From: Rhodanobacter sp. Root480
GTDB lineage: Bacteria; Pseudomonadota; Gammaproteobacteria; Xanthomonadales; Rhodanobacteraceae
Assembly: GCF_001426645.1 (NCBI RefSeq)
Contig: NZ_LMEX01000004.1
Span: forward strand, 334,867-398,866
Length of the DNA: 64,000 bases
Reading direction: 5' to 3'
Positions 54,040-64,000 of the stretch are shown in pieces. The translations under genes were made by a program, and so were the position numbers. Below the pieces are notes generated by a model. The model made no database searches and was not told where the DNA came from. It worked only from the letters and a program-made list of their open reading frames with translations. Position 1 is the first letter of the stretch; each line of letters begins with the position of its first letter.

Positions 54040-54960
54040 TCAGTCTACCGCGACCTGCGGTCGTGGCAGGCCCATGCCCTCGATCCGGGCACTGACCGCA
54101 TCGGCGCGATCGACATCCACCAGCGGCCCGACCCGCACGCGGCGCACGCGCTGCCCGTTGACGTCGACATCGCTGACTTGCACCGCGCCCACGTTGGCCT
54201 CGCGCAAACGCTGCGCCAGGCGATTGGCGTTGTCGGTATTGGCGAACGCGCCCACTTGCAGATACAGCCCGGGGTGCCGGCGTGTGACCACGGGCGGCGG
54301 CGGCAGTTCCTGACCCGGCTGTCGCGGGTCGATGCCGCGCACCTCGACCAGGCCGGTGCCCTTGGGCCAGATGCCGATCCGCACCGCCGCGGCGTAGGAC
54401 AGGTCGATCAGCCGGTTGGCGTGGAACGGGCCGCGGTCGTTGACCCGCACGATCACGCTCTTGCCGTTTTCCAGATTGGTCACCCGCGCGTAGCTGGGCA
54501 GCGGCAGCGTGGGGCTGGCGGCGCTGAACGCGTACATGTCGTAGGTTTCCAGGCTGGACGTCTTGTAGCCGTGGAACTTGTTGCCATAGAACGAGGCGAT
54601 GCCGCGCTCGTCGTAGCCGCGTGCCGTGGGCAGTACCTTGTAGCTGCGGCCGAGCACGGTATAGGGCGACTTGTTGCCATATAGCGAACGCGGCTCGACC
54701 TTCGGCACCGGCTCGATCAGCTTGCCGATGTCGGGAATCGGGCCGTCCGGAATGCTGTCGCTGCGATCCCGGTAGCGGCTGCTCTGCGGCCGGCTGAGGT
54801 CGTCATGAAAGCGGTCGCCGGACGACGACGACGCGCCCGCACGAGAGCTTCCCTGTTGCTGGGTGGCATGGCTGCCGCGCGAGGGTTTCGTCTTGTGCCC
54901 GCCGCAGCCGGCCAGCAGCGACAACGCGGCCAGCGCCAGCGACGCGTGCCACCACTTCAT
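54040..54960 (-). CDS. rlpA: RlpA-like septal ring lytic transglycosylase / lipoprotein
   Basis: A 306-residue lipoprotein (lipobox LAGC). After a Ser-rich linker comes the RlpA double-psi beta barrel (GIASFYGNKFHGYKTSSLE, ARVTNLENGKSVIVRVNDRG, LSYAAAVRIG) and a C-terminal SPOR domain (YLQVGAFANTDNANRLAQRL) that binds denuded glycan at the septum. It overlaps the mltB stop by 4 bases (ATGA). Confidence 0.92.
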   Translation of the reverse strand: MKWWHASLALAALSLLAGCGGHKTKPSRGSHATQQQGSSRAGASSSSGDRFHDDLSRPQSSRYRDRSDSIPDGPIPDIGKLIEPVPKVEPRSLYGNKSPYTVLGRSYKVLPTARGYDERGIASFYGNKFHGYKTSSLETYDMYAFSAASPTLPLPSYARVTNLENGKSVIVRVNDRGPFHANRLIDLSYAAAVRIGIWPKGTGLVEVRGIDPRQPGQELPPPPVVTRRHPGLYLQVGAFANTDNANRLAQRLREANVGAVQVSDVDVNGQRVRRVRVGPLVDVDRADAVSARIEGMGLPRPQVAVD

Positions 54961-55967
54961 CGCGCGCTATCCACCTGGCCGACGCCGGCGGCGATCGCCT
55001 GCGCCAGCTGGTGCACCGACATCGCATACAGCGGGCTGCGGTTGTAGCGGGTGATGACGTAGAAATTCTGGAACGTGAACCAGTATTCGGGCCCGTTGAC
55101 GCCATCGAGCGTCTGCAAGGTGGTCATCTGCGCGGGCGGCAGCGACTGCAGCGGCGCGTAGCCCCAGGCTTCCAGTTGTTCCAGCGGCCATTGCGGGCGG
55201 CTGTCCTTGATGGTGATCGGCCGCGCGCTGGCATCGGGCTGCGCGCGCGCCGCCACCGGCTCGCCGCTGACCCAGCCGTGGCCGGCGAAGTAATTGGCCA
55301 CGCTGGCGAAGATATCCGGCAGCGAACCCTGCAGGTCGATGCGGCCATCGTGGTCGGCATCCACCGCGAAGTCGCGGATGCTGGTGGGCATGAACTGGCC
55401 CCAGCCCTGCGCACCGGCGTACGAGCCGGTGAGCGTGTCGAGCGGGCCGGCCAGGTGATTGGCCGGCATTTCCAGCAGCTCCTTCAATTGCTCGCGAAAG
55501 AACTTCGCCCGTGGCGGGTAATACAGGCCCAGCGTGACCAGCGCATCGAGCACCTTGTAGCTGCCGGTATTGCGGCCGTAGCTGGTTTCCACACCCACGA
55601 TCGCCACGATGTACGAAGGGTCCACGCCGTATTGCGTGCCGATGCGCTGCAACAGGTCGCGGTGTTCGCGGTAGAACGCGATGCCGTCGTTGATGCGCTT
55701 GTCGGTGACGAAGATGGGGCGGTAATCGCGCCACGGCTTGGCTTCGGCCGGGCGGCTGATCGCATCGAGAATGCTCTGCTGCCGCTTGGCGCCGTCGAGC
55801 AGCGCGTTCAAGGTGGCGGCATCCTTGCCGGTATCGCGCACCACCTCCTGCACCAGCGCCGCCTGACCCGGATGCGTCTGCGCCGATACCGGCGCGACAC
55901 ACAACAGCAAGGGCGCGATGAGGGCGGCCAGGAAACCGGCAGGGCGCGAGGCGCGGATAACAGTCAT
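54957..55967 (-). CDS. mltB: lytic murein transglycosylase B
   Basis: A 336-residue enzyme cutting peptidoglycan between MurNAc and GlcNAc. A signal peptide ends PVSAQ. The catalytic Glu127 is in VGVETSYGRNTGS, and AGAQGWGQFMPTS is the usual substrate-binding segment; DADHDGRIDLQ is the EF-hand-like loop of MltB. No lipobox is present, so it is the soluble form. Start ATG 55967 is chosen over 56018 because it opens the signal peptide. Confidence 0.92.
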   Translation of the reverse strand: MTVIRASRPAGFLAALIAPLLLCVAPVSAQTHPGQAALVQEVVRDTGKDAATLNALLDGAKRQQSILDAISRPAEAKPWRDYRPIFVTDKRINDGIAFYREHRDLLQRIGTQYGVDPSYIVAIVGVETSYGRNTGSYKVLDALVTLGLYYPPRAKFFREQLKELLEMPANHLAGPLDTLTGSYAGAQGWGQFMPTSIRDFAVDADHDGRIDLQGSLPDIFASVANYFAGHGWVSGEPVAARAQPDASARPITIKDSRPQWPLEQLEAWGYAPLQSLPPAQMTTLQTLDGVNGPEYWFTFQNFYVITRYNRSPLYAMSVHQLAQAIAAGVGQVDSAR

Positions 55968-56063
55968 GGAAGCTTCGCTTGCGAAATGACGGAGGTCGCT
56001 CGAAAGCCTAACACGCACGCCGCAGCAACTTGGGGCAGCCTTGGGCGCGTGGCATGACCGCGT

Positions 56064-57179
56064 TCATGCATGCCGCTTGCGGTTGGCGTGGATCGACATC
56101 AACACGCCGAACGCCACCAGCAACGACACCGCCGACGTGCCGCCGTAACTGATCAGCGGCAACGGCACGCCGACCACCGGCAGCATGCCCGCGATCATGC
56201 CGCCGTTGACGAACACGTAGACGAAAAAGCTCATGCCGATGGCGCCGGCCAGCAGTCGCGAATAGGTCTCGCGCGCCTCCATCGCGATCCACAGGCAGCG
56301 GCCGATGATGAAGGCGTAAAGCGTGATCAGCGCGATGACGCCGACCAGGCCGAACTCCTCGGAAAACACCGCGAAGATGAAATCGGTGGTGTGCTCGGGC
56401 AGGAAATCCAGCCGCGACTGCGTACTGTGCTGCCAGCCCTTGCCGAAGATGCCGCCCGAGCCCACCGCGATCTGCGACTGGATGATGTGCCAGCCATTGC
56501 CCAGCGGGTCGGATTCCGGATTGAGCAAGGTCAGCACGCGGTCGCGCTGGTACTGGTGCAGGAAATGCCACGCCACCGGAATCATGCCGCCCACCGCCGC
56601 CAGCAGCACGCCGATGCGCCACCACGCCATGCCGGAAAGGAACAACGCGAACGTGCCGGCAGCGGTCACCAGCAGCGCCGTGCCCAGGTCCGGCTGCTCC
56701 GCGATCAATCCGGCGGGAATCGCGATCAGCAGGCCGACCATGGCGATGTCGCCCCAACCCGGCGGCAACCGCCGCGGGTGCAGGTACCAGGCCACCATCA
56801 TCGGCATCGTCAGCTTCAACAGTTCGGACGGCTGAAAGCGCATCACGCCCAGGTCCAGCCAGCGGATCGAACCACGACCCTCGCCCAGCACCGCCACCAC
56901 CACCAGCAATGCGGTGCTGCCGGCGTACAGCCACGGCGTCCAGCTGCGCAGTACTTGCGGCGGGATGCGCGAAATCAGCAGCAACAACGCACCACCCAGT
57001 ACGAAGCGTCCGGCCTGCCCGCCCACCAGTGCCAGGTTGCCGTCGCCCGCGCTGTAAAGCGTCACCAGGCCGATAAAGGCCAGCAGCAGCAAGCCCGTGG
57101 CCAGCGGCAGGTCGATGCGCGGGCGGGTCATGATCCGGCGCAGGAAGCGCCGCCCGCGCACGTACAGCACCTCGATCAT
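56064..57179 (-). CDS. rodA: rod-shape SEDS peptidoglycan polymerase
   Basis: A 371-residue integral membrane protein with about ten hydrophobic segments. SEDS family marks include SIRWLDLGVMRFQPSE, AEQPDLGTALL, LDFLPEHTTDFIFAVFSEE and LPLISYGGTS. It polymerises glycan strands with its partner PBP2 in side-wall growth. Its ATG overlaps the mrdA stop by 4 bases, so the two partners are translated together. Confidence 0.96.
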   Translation of the reverse strand: MIEVLYVRGRRFLRRIMTRPRIDLPLATGLLLLAFIGLVTLYSAGDGNLALVGGQAGRFVLGGALLLLISRIPPQVLRSWTPWLYAGSTALLVVVAVLGEGRGSIRWLDLGVMRFQPSELLKLTMPMMVAWYLHPRRLPPGWGDIAMVGLLIAIPAGLIAEQPDLGTALLVTAAGTFALFLSGMAWWRIGVLLAAVGGMIPVAWHFLHQYQRDRVLTLLNPESDPLGNGWHIIQSQIAVGSGGIFGKGWQHSTQSRLDFLPEHTTDFIFAVFSEEFGLVGVIALITLYAFIIGRCLWIAMEARETYSRLLAGAIGMSFFVYVFVNGGMIAGMLPVVGVPLPLISYGGTSAVSLLVAFGVLMSIHANRKRHA

Positions 57180-59152
57180 GGCGTGTCTCCCTGCGGCAGC
57201 GGCGCGACGGGATCTTCCTCATCGTCGGTCGGCGTGGTGGCGGGCAGTGGCGGGCGAGCGGTGGCTGCCGTGGGTGCGGGAAGACGCGTCGCCCCCGCCA
57301 GCACGCCACCCTGCTCGGCCAGCCATACGTCCAGGATCTTGCGCACGATCGGGCCGGACGCGGAGGCGCCCCACGCGCCCGATTCCAGCAGCACCGCCAC
57401 CGCGATCTGCGGGTTGTCAGCCGGCGCATAGGCAACGAACCACGCGCGATGGCGACTGGCGAGGTAGGCGGTATTGCGGTTGGTGTCGTAGGCACTGGTG
57501 GTACGCGAGAAACGCTCGGCGGTGCCACTCTTGCCGGCCATCAGGTACGGAAAGCCCGCCGACAGCGCACGGCCAGTGCCCTTGGCCCCGTAGATCACCA
57601 TCTGCATGCCCTGGTTCACCGCGTCCCAGTCGGCAGGGTTGGCGATCACCGAGGGCCCGGAGGGTGGGTTGGGCAGCGGCTTGCGGGGCGCATCCATGCC
57701 TTGCTGGGTGGCCATCACCAGGCGCGGTTCGTACGGTATGCCATGGCCGGCGAAGGTGGCGATGGCGTGCGCCAGCTGCAGCGGTGTCACCGCCCAATAA
57801 CCCTGCCCGATGCCGGCGATCACCGTTTCGCCGGGATACCAGGGCTCCCTGGAATGCGCCGCCTTCCATGCGCGCGAAGGCAGCACGCCGGACGCCTCGC
57901 CGATCAGGTCGATCCCGGTGGGGCGGCCAAAACTGAACTTGGCCATGTAGCTGCTGAGCCGGTCGATGCCCATGTCCAGCGCCAGCTTGTAGAAGTAGGT
58001 GTTGACCGATTGCTCGATCGCCTGCATCAGGTTGACCCGCCCGCTGCCACCGCGCACGTCATCGCGATAACCGCGCGACTGACCGGGGATGTAGAACACG
58101 CCGTTGGAGAAAACGGTGTCCTGCGGCTTGCGAAAGCCGGTTTCCAGGCCGGCCAATCCCACCAGCGGTTTCACCGTCGAGCCGGGCGGATAGACGCCGC
58201 GCAGCGCGCGGTTGTACAGCGGCTTGTCGGGGTTGTGGGTCAACGCGTTGTAGTCGACCTGGCTGATGCCGTTGACGAACAGGTTCGGGTCAAACGTGGG
58301 CACGCTGACCATGGCCAGCACTTGGCCGTTGCGCGGGTCGATCGCCACTGCCGCCCCGGGACGCCCCTCGAACGCCGCCTCGGCCGCCCGCTGCAACCGG
58401 GAATCGATGCTGAGGTAGAGATTGCTGCCCGGCGTGGGCGCATGCGTTTCCAGCACGCGCTGGGTGCGGCCGTCGGCATTGACCTCGACCAGCTCGTACC
58501 CGGGCTGGCCGTGGAGCGTGTTTTCGTAAGACCGCTCGACCCCGCTGCGGCCGACGTGGCTGGTGCCCTTGTAGCGCACCGGGTCGAGGCGATCGACATC
58601 GTCGGCGTCGATGCGGCCCACATAACCCACGACATGCGCAAAGGCCTCGCCCAGCGGGTAGCGCCGGGTCAGGTAAGGCACCACGTCGACGCCGGGAAAC
58701 CGCCAGCGATTGACCGCGAAGCGATCGATTTCGTCTTCGGTGAGGTGCATTTTCAGCGGCACGCTCTCGAAGCGGCGGTTCTGCTTGAGCTGCTTGGCGA
58801 ACGCGTCCAGGTCATCGTGGTCCAGCGGAACCACTCGGCCCAGTTGTGCCAGCAACGCGGGCATGTCCTTGACCTGCTCGGGCACCACCTCAAGCCGGAA
58901 CGCCGGCACGTTGTCGGCCAGCAGCACGCCGTTGCGATCGTAGATGAGGCCGCGCGCGGGCGGGATCGCGCGCGGCTTGACCCGGTTGTTCTGCGAGCGG
59001 GTGACAAACTCGTCGTGGCGCACCACCTGCAGATAGGCGAAGCGGGCCATCAGCAGGCCCAGGCTCACCACGATCAGGGCGAAACCGACCAGGGCCCGGC
59101 GCCGGAACAACGCCCCCTCACCGCGGGCGTCCTTGATCGACCGACGCTTCAT
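57176..59152 (-). CDS. mrdA: penicillin-binding protein 2
   Basis: A 658-residue class B transpeptidase for elongation. One N-terminal anchor (ALVGFALIVVSLGLLMARF) is followed by the pedestal domain (PARGLIYDRNGVLLADN) and the transpeptidase with STVK (Ser325, Lys328), SVN (382-384) and KSGT (541-544). The C-terminus is a Pro-rich tail slightly longer than usual. It lies 16 bases after mreD. Confidence 0.96.
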   Translation of the reverse strand: MKRRSIKDARGEGALFRRRALVGFALIVVSLGLLMARFAYLQVVRHDEFVTRSQNNRVKPRAIPPARGLIYDRNGVLLADNVPAFRLEVVPEQVKDMPALLAQLGRVVPLDHDDLDAFAKQLKQNRRFESVPLKMHLTEDEIDRFAVNRWRFPGVDVVPYLTRRYPLGEAFAHVVGYVGRIDADDVDRLDPVRYKGTSHVGRSGVERSYENTLHGQPGYELVEVNADGRTQRVLETHAPTPGSNLYLSIDSRLQRAAEAAFEGRPGAAVAIDPRNGQVLAMVSVPTFDPNLFVNGISQVDYNALTHNPDKPLYNRALRGVYPPGSTVKPLVGLAGLETGFRKPQDTVFSNGVFYIPGQSRGYRDDVRGGSGRVNLMQAIEQSVNTYFYKLALDMGIDRLSSYMAKFSFGRPTGIDLIGEASGVLPSRAWKAAHSREPWYPGETVIAGIGQGYWAVTPLQLAHAIATFAGHGIPYEPRLVMATQQGMDAPRKPLPNPPSGPSVIANPADWDAVNQGMQMVIYGAKGTGRALSAGFPYLMAGKSGTAERFSRTTSAYDTNRNTAYLASRHRAWFVAYAPADNPQIAVAVLLESGAWGASASGPIVRKILDVWLAEQGGVLAGATRLPAPTAATARPPLPATTPTDDEEDPVAPLPQGDTP

Positions 59153-59168
59153 GTCACGGGATCGCGCT

Positions 59169-59654
59169 TCATTGGATCCGCCAGCGCGCGCGCAGGTCGT
59201 CGAGCAGCAGGAACAGGAAAGGCCACAGCGCCGCGCCTACGAACGGCGCGATCCACCAGCTGGCCGGTGGCAACGACGCGCCGCCCAGAAAGCGCACCAG
59301 CAGCAGCAGCACGCGGTCGTTCAGCAACAGCACCAACACCGCAAGCGATTGCTGCCACATCGGGAAAAAGCGCAGCCGCGAACGGAAGCGCAGGGCGATG
59401 AACACCAGCGCGCACAGCCGCAGGGCCTGTTCGCCCAAGACCACGCCGTTGACCACGTCGGCGCCCAGACCCACCGCAAACGCCAGGCCCAGCGTGACCC
59501 GATCCTCGGATTCCAGCGACCAGTACAACAGGACCAAGGCCGGCCAGTACGGCTTGAACGGCGCCAACGGGCCGGGCAACGGCACCAGCATCAGCAGCAG
59601 CGCAACCACCAGCGTGGCGGTGAACCACCAGCGCATCAGACTCTGGCGATTCAT
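59169..59654 (-). CDS. mreD: rod-shape-determining protein MreD
   Basis: A 161-residue membrane protein with about five hydrophobic segments (WWFTATLVVALLLMLVPL, YWPALVLLYWSLE, VTLGLAFAVGLGADVVNGVV). The LGLxxGLxxDVxxG-type pattern is characteristic of MreD. Its ATG overlaps the mreC stop by 4 bases. It acts with MreC to link MreB to the wall-synthesis enzymes. Confidence 0.93.
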   Translation of the reverse strand: MNRQSLMRWWFTATLVVALLLMLVPLPGPLAPFKPYWPALVLLYWSLESEDRVTLGLAFAVGLGADVVNGVVLGEQALRLCALVFIALRFRSRLRFFPMWQQSLAVLVLLLNDRVLLLLVRFLGGASLPPASWWIAPFVGAALWPFLFLLLDDLRARWRIQ

Positions 59655-60607
59655 CGCGATACTCCCGGTGGGGCTGGCGGAGTCGCTGGTGCGTCGGCCG
59701 CGTTCGCCGGGGCGAGCTCGCTTGGCGGCCCCATCGGTTTGGCCGGCGCCGGCGGACCATCCGGCTCAGCCTGGTCATGCAGCAGCAGGACGTCTTCGCT
59801 GCGACCGATATCGGCCGCCGGCTGCACCTGGGCAACCAGGAACATGCCGGTGGCGGCAGGCGCCACCTCGGTGACACGTCCTACCGGAAACCCGGGCGGG
59901 AAGCGCCCACCAAGTCCGGACGTCAGCAATTGATCGCCCGGCTGCACGTCGGCCGCCAGCGGGATCGTGGGCAGCACGAGCTGATCGCCCCCGCGCGAGC
60001 CGTAGGCCACCGTGCGCAAACCCGTACGTTCGACCACCACCGGAATGGCGTGGGCGGGGTCGGTCACCAGCATCACCACCGAGGTGGTGGGCAAACTCTC
60101 GATCACCTGCCCCATCACGCCGTGCGCGTCGATCACCGGTTGCCCGGGCTTCACGCCGTCGCGTGCACCCACGTTGAGCATCAGCCGATGACTGTAGGCG
60201 CCCAGGTCCACGCCGATGACACGCGCCAGTTGCACGTTGAGTTCAAGGCTGTGCCGGGTGTCGAGCAATTCCTTCAGATGCTGGTTCTGCTGCGCCACCG
60301 CGGCCATGCGGTTCAACTTGGCGTTGGCCAGCAGCAGGTCCTCTCGCAGGCGCTGGTTCTGCTCGGTCAGGTGCTGGCGATCGCCGAATGCCACGCTGAG
60401 CGTACGCATGCCGGCAACCGGCAGCCCCGCCAGTCGATAAACCGGCTCGACCACCGCCGCCGCCGCATCACGCACGCGCCACATCCAGCCATTGCGCTGG
60501 TCGAGCACCATCAGCACCACGGCCAGTGCCAGGTAGAAAATCAGTCGCAGCGTGCCGGCAGCATTGCCAGCGAACAGCGGCGAGGATTCGTCGCGCGCAT
60601 GCGCCAT
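59651..60607 (-). CDS. mreC: rod-shape-determining protein MreC
   Basis: A 318-residue bitopic protein: one transmembrane helix (about residues 20-38), a coiled coil (LTEQNQRLREDLLLANAKLN), then the MreC beta domains (ARVIGVDLGAYSHRLMLNVG, QPVIDAHGVMGQVIES, LLTSGLGGRFPPGFPVGRV). A Pro/Ala-rich tail ends the protein, as in xanthomonads. It lies 30 bases after mreB. Confidence 0.95.
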   Translation of the reverse strand: MAHARDESSPLFAGNAAGTLRLIFYLALAVVLMVLDQRNGWMWRVRDAAAAVVEPVYRLAGLPVAGMRTLSVAFGDRQHLTEQNQRLREDLLLANAKLNRMAAVAQQNQHLKELLDTRHSLELNVQLARVIGVDLGAYSHRLMLNVGARDGVKPGQPVIDAHGVMGQVIESLPTTSVVMLVTDPAHAIPVVVERTGLRTVAYGSRGGDQLVLPTIPLAADVQPGDQLLTSGLGGRFPPGFPVGRVTEVAPAATGMFLVAQVQPAADIGRSEDVLLLHDQAEPDGPPAPAKPMGPPSELAPANAADAPATPPAPPGVSR

Positions 60608-60637
60608 GGCGGCCCTTGGTCCCCCGGATGCCGTGAA

Positions 60638-61729
<1,092 letters not shown>

Positions 61730-61955
61730 CTAGTCAGCGTTACCCGTCCACGCAAGGACAATAACGTTAAGAAAGCCTTGTACAACACGATGATAAGTAC
61801 GTTTTCTGTATCGGCGGACGAACTTTGCACGAAGGAACCAAGTCGCGAATTGCGCGTATTCGCGGTAGCATTCGAGCCTTTGGCCTGGGCCGTCCATCGG
61901 CCCCATCCTGCTGCCCTGCGCGGCATCCCACACAATCGGGGACCCTTCACCCACC

Positions 61956-62891
61956 ATGCCTGCCGTCATCTGCGGATCGCTGGCCTACGACACCATCATG
62001 GTGTTCCAGGACCAGTTCAAGAATCACATCCTGCCCGAGCAGGTACACATCCTCAACGTGTCGTTCCTGGTGCCGGCCATGCGGCGTGAGTTCGGCGGCT
62101 GTGCTGGCAATATCGCGTACAACCTGAAGCTGCTGGGCGGCGATCCACTGCCGGTCGCCACGGTGGGTCAGGATTTCGCGCCCTACCGCAAGCACCTGGA
62201 ACAGTGCGGGATTCGCCTGAGCAGCGTGCGCGAGTTCGACGACCAGTTCACTCCGCAGTGCTTCATCACCACGGATCTGGACAACAACCAGATCACCGCC
62301 TTCCACCCCGGCGCGATGTCCAGCGCGCACGAAAACCACGTCCGCGACATCCCGCAGATCGACTTCGCCATCGTGGCGCCGGATGGCCGCGAGGCCATGC
62401 TGCAGCATGTGGATGAGTTCGCCGCCCGCGGCGTGCCCTTCATCTTCGACCCGGGCCAGGCCATGCCGTTGTTCAATGGCGACGAGTTCCGCGCGATGAT
62501 CGGGAAGTCGACCTACGTCATCGTCAACGACTACGAGTCCCAGTTGCTGCAGGCCCGTACGGGCTGGAGCGCCGAGGAAATCGCCTCGCATGTGAGCGCC
62601 TACATCGTGACCCAGGGGCCGCGGGGCTCGGTCATCCACGCGGGCGCCGAAACCCACCAGATCCCGCCGGCACGCGAGCGCGCGGTGGTGGACCCGACCG
62701 GTTGCGGCGATGCTTATCGCGCCGGCCTGATCTTCGGCATCATGCGCGGCAAGGACTGGCCCACCGTGGGGCGCATGGCCTCGCTGATGGGCGCGCTGAA
62801 GGTTGAACACCCCGGCACGCAGAACCAGCATTTCAGCTACGGCGAGTTCGCCGCGGAGTTCCTCAGCCAGTTCGGTTACGCGCTGGACTGA
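61956..62891 (+). CDS. PfkB-family carbohydrate / adenosine kinase
   Basis: A 311-residue ribokinase-superfamily enzyme. The N-terminal GGCAGNIAYNLKLLGG and C-terminal DPTGCGDAYRAGLIFG (with the catalytic Asp) signatures are both present. The ADP/ATP segment IVTQGPRGSVIH is also visible. Members like this are often adenosine or sugar kinases; the substrate is not readable. The gene is divergent from mreB across a 270-base region. Confidence 0.88.
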   Translation: MPAVICGSLAYDTIMVFQDQFKNHILPEQVHILNVSFLVPAMRREFGGCAGNIAYNLKLLGGDPLPVATVGQDFAPYRKHLEQCGIRLSSVREFDDQFTPQCFITTDLDNNQITAFHPGAMSSAHENHVRDIPQIDFAIVAPDGREAMLQHVDEFAARGVPFIFDPGQAMPLFNGDEFRAMIGKSTYVIVNDYESQLLQARTGWSAEEIASHVSAYIVTQGPRGSVIHAGAETHQIPPARERAVVDPTGCGDAYRAGLIFGIMRGKDWPTVGRMASLMGALKVEHPGTQNQHFSYGEFAAEFLSQFGYALD

Positions 62892-62962
62892 TCACCGCAT
62901 CGCATCCTGATGCTACCTGCCGCGAATACCGCGCATGACCTGCGGGGATTCGCGCGCAGGTT

Positions 62963-63529
62963 TCAGTGCGTGGGCGCGTGCTTGCCCGCTGGCAGCGTCA
63001 GTCGGTCGATATACGCAAGCGCGACCGCAGACACCACGAAAGTCAGGTGCAGCAGGATCTGCCACATGATCGTTTCGCCATCCATGCTGCGCGCCTTGAT
63101 GAACGTGGCCAGCAGGTGGATCGAGGAGATGCCGATGATCGCCATTGCCAGCTTCACTTTCAGCACGGTGGCATTGACGTGTGACAGCCATTCCGGCTGA
63201 TCCGGATGCCCCTCCAGGCGCAGGCGCGAGACGAACGTCTCGTAACCGCCCACGATCACCATCACCAGCAGATTGGAAATCATCACCACGTCGATCAGGC
63301 CGAGCACGGTCAGCATGATGGTCGCCTCGGCACTGTCGCCTCCCCCGGCGGCATCGATGCCACCGTGGAACAAGGTGGTTTCCACCAGGTGCCAAAGCTC
63401 CCGCAGGAATTGCACGACATAAATGCCCTGGGCAACGATCAGCCCCAGGTACAAAGGCAGTTGCAGCCAACGCGAGGAAAAGATCAGATACGACAGGGGA
63501 CCCAGGCGGCTTTGGTTGAAAGTCGTCAT
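62963..63529 (-). CDS. YqhA/UPF0114-type membrane protein
   Basis: A 188-residue membrane protein with four hydrophobic segments ([73 protein letters not shown]). [13 protein letters not shown] and [16 protein letters not shown] fit the UPF0114 (YqhA) family. Function unknown. Confidence 0.85.
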   Translation of the reverse strand: MTTFNQSRLGPLSYLIFSSRWLQLPLYLGLIVAQGIYVVQFLRELWHLVETTLFHGGIDAAGGGDSAEATIMLTVLGLIDVVMISNLLVMVIVGGYETFVSRLRLEGHPDQPEWLSHVNATVLKVKLAMAIIGISSIHLLATFIKARSMDGETIMWQILLHLTFVVSAVALAYIDRLTLPAGKHAPTH

Positions 63530-63902
63530 TCGTGTTCGCTATGGGGAAAGGCGCTCGATTCTACCGATCCAAGCGGAACTATCGTCACGAAATAAGCAGG
63601 CGCGACAATTTGTCCGGTGCGTTCCCCGAGATACGTGATCGGTCAAAGATCGCTCGGTCGGACGGCTCATTCGTCGGGATCGAAAACCCGCGCATTCGCC
63701 AGCAGGTCGTTAGCTGACTGGCACGTTCACCCATACGACCACGGGCCGACCACATCGCACGCGTTCCAGCAGGACGCCGTGGCGATGGTCACCGCATCGA
63801 TCAATGCATAGGTCCACCCATCAGTTCGACGGAAGCCGTCCTCAACAGCCCCATCCAGTGCCTGGACGGTGCGCTTCGTCAGCCGGATAAAAAGAAGCCG
63901 TG
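63530..63902. other. gene-free stretch before the rRNA
   Basis: No gene is supported. A minus-strand frame is open for about 55 codons down to a stop at 63727 but has no start and no recognisable family. No tRNA was found here. Confidence 0.4.
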
Positions 63903-63936
63903 CAAAAGAAAAACCCCCACCGTTTCCGGTGAGGGT
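63903..63936 (-). terminator. Rho-independent terminator of the rRNA operon
   Basis: On the minus strand, CCCTCACCG-GAAA-CGGTGGGGG forms a tight stem closed by a GNRA-type loop and is followed by TTTTTCTTTTGC. It lies just after the 5S rRNA end. Confidence 0.92.
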
Positions 63937-63949
63937 TGATCAGGATAAA

Positions 63950-64000
63950 GCCCCTGGCGGTGACCTACTCTTGCATGGGCGAGCCACACTACCATCGGCG
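63950..64000 (-). rRNA. rrf: 5S ribosomal RNA, partial (5' part outside window)
   Basis: Read on the minus strand, GGCTCGCCCATGCAAGAGTA followed by GGTCACCGCCAGGGGC matches the conserved 3' half of 5S rRNA (loop with CCCATGC and the closing helix GCCAGGGGC). The 5' half lies beyond the right edge, so a complete rRNA operon reads into this window. The exact 3' end, near 63950, may be off by a few bases. Confidence 0.93.

Noticed and set aside
63727..63890. Open minus-strand frame of about 55 codons next to the rRNA terminator
   Set aside because: It has no start codon, no ribosome site and no recognisable family.

Overview
The window is GC-rich DNA from a Gram-negative bacterium, most likely a gammaproteobacterium of the Xanthomonadales/Lysobacterales, probably Rhodanobacteraceae (Rhodanobacter/Dyella-like). 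This is inferred from the mreBCD-mrdAB-mltB-rlpA-dacA-ybeD-lipB-lipA-prc order, a class II ribonucleotide reductase split into two genes, many secreted hydrolases and REP-type repeats of the GTAGGAGCGGCTTCAGCCGCGA kind. All protein names come from reading motifs by eye; no database search was possible.

Layout. 1-8436: a truncated secreted GH2-type glycosidase with a LacI-type operator in front of it, a type-B carboxylesterase, a cardiolipin-synthase-like phospholipase D, small stress-type proteins, an M14 metal peptidase, a TRIC channel, a DUF3016 protein and a CHRD protein. 8437-16807: small membrane proteins, two GGDEF diguanylate cyclases, an MFS transporter, a transglutaminase/TPR protein and an OmpA-like lipoprotein. 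16808-27280: a plant-polysaccharide and sugar region with GH51 arabinofuranosidase, GH1 beta-glucosidase, a sugar-phosphate-isomerase-like TIM barrel, a double-glyoxalase protein, an alpha/beta hydrolase and a GH31 glycosidase. 27281-34253: an SRPBCC/ArsR pair with two matching palindromes, a DUF1615 lipoprotein, a CPBP protease, a 7-TM receptor-like protein, membrane proteins and a sugar O-acetyltransferase.

34254-39199 stands out. It is visibly less GC-rich than its surroundings and carries a compact three-gene operon on the minus strand: a C5-cytosine DNA methyltransferase, a MORC/MutL-like GHKL ATPase and a 427-residue protein with a Rossmann/methyltransferase-like front half. No helicase or recognisable nuclease is present. 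I regard it as a candidate restriction-modification-like defence module and the best lead in the window. It lies right beside the 3' end of nrdJb.

39200-42869 is the split B12-dependent ribonucleotide reductase (nrdJa and nrdJb) with a histone-H1-like Lys/Ala-rich protein gene between the halves. An NrdR-box-like pair lies between nrdJa and the divergent periplasmic protease gene. 43215-48201 runs on the plus strand: a Do-type protease, a phosphate-binding-like protein fused to LysM, a HAD hydrolase and an M17 aminopeptidase. 48358-61684 is a long minus-strand run for rod shape and envelope: mreB-mreC-mreD-mrdA-rodA-mltB-rlpA-dacA-ybeD-lipB-lipA-prc, with several ATGA or TAATG overlaps. A PfkB-family kinase and a YqhA-like membrane protein follow, and the window ends inside a minus-strand 5S rRNA with its terminator, so an rRNA operon lies just beyond the right edge.
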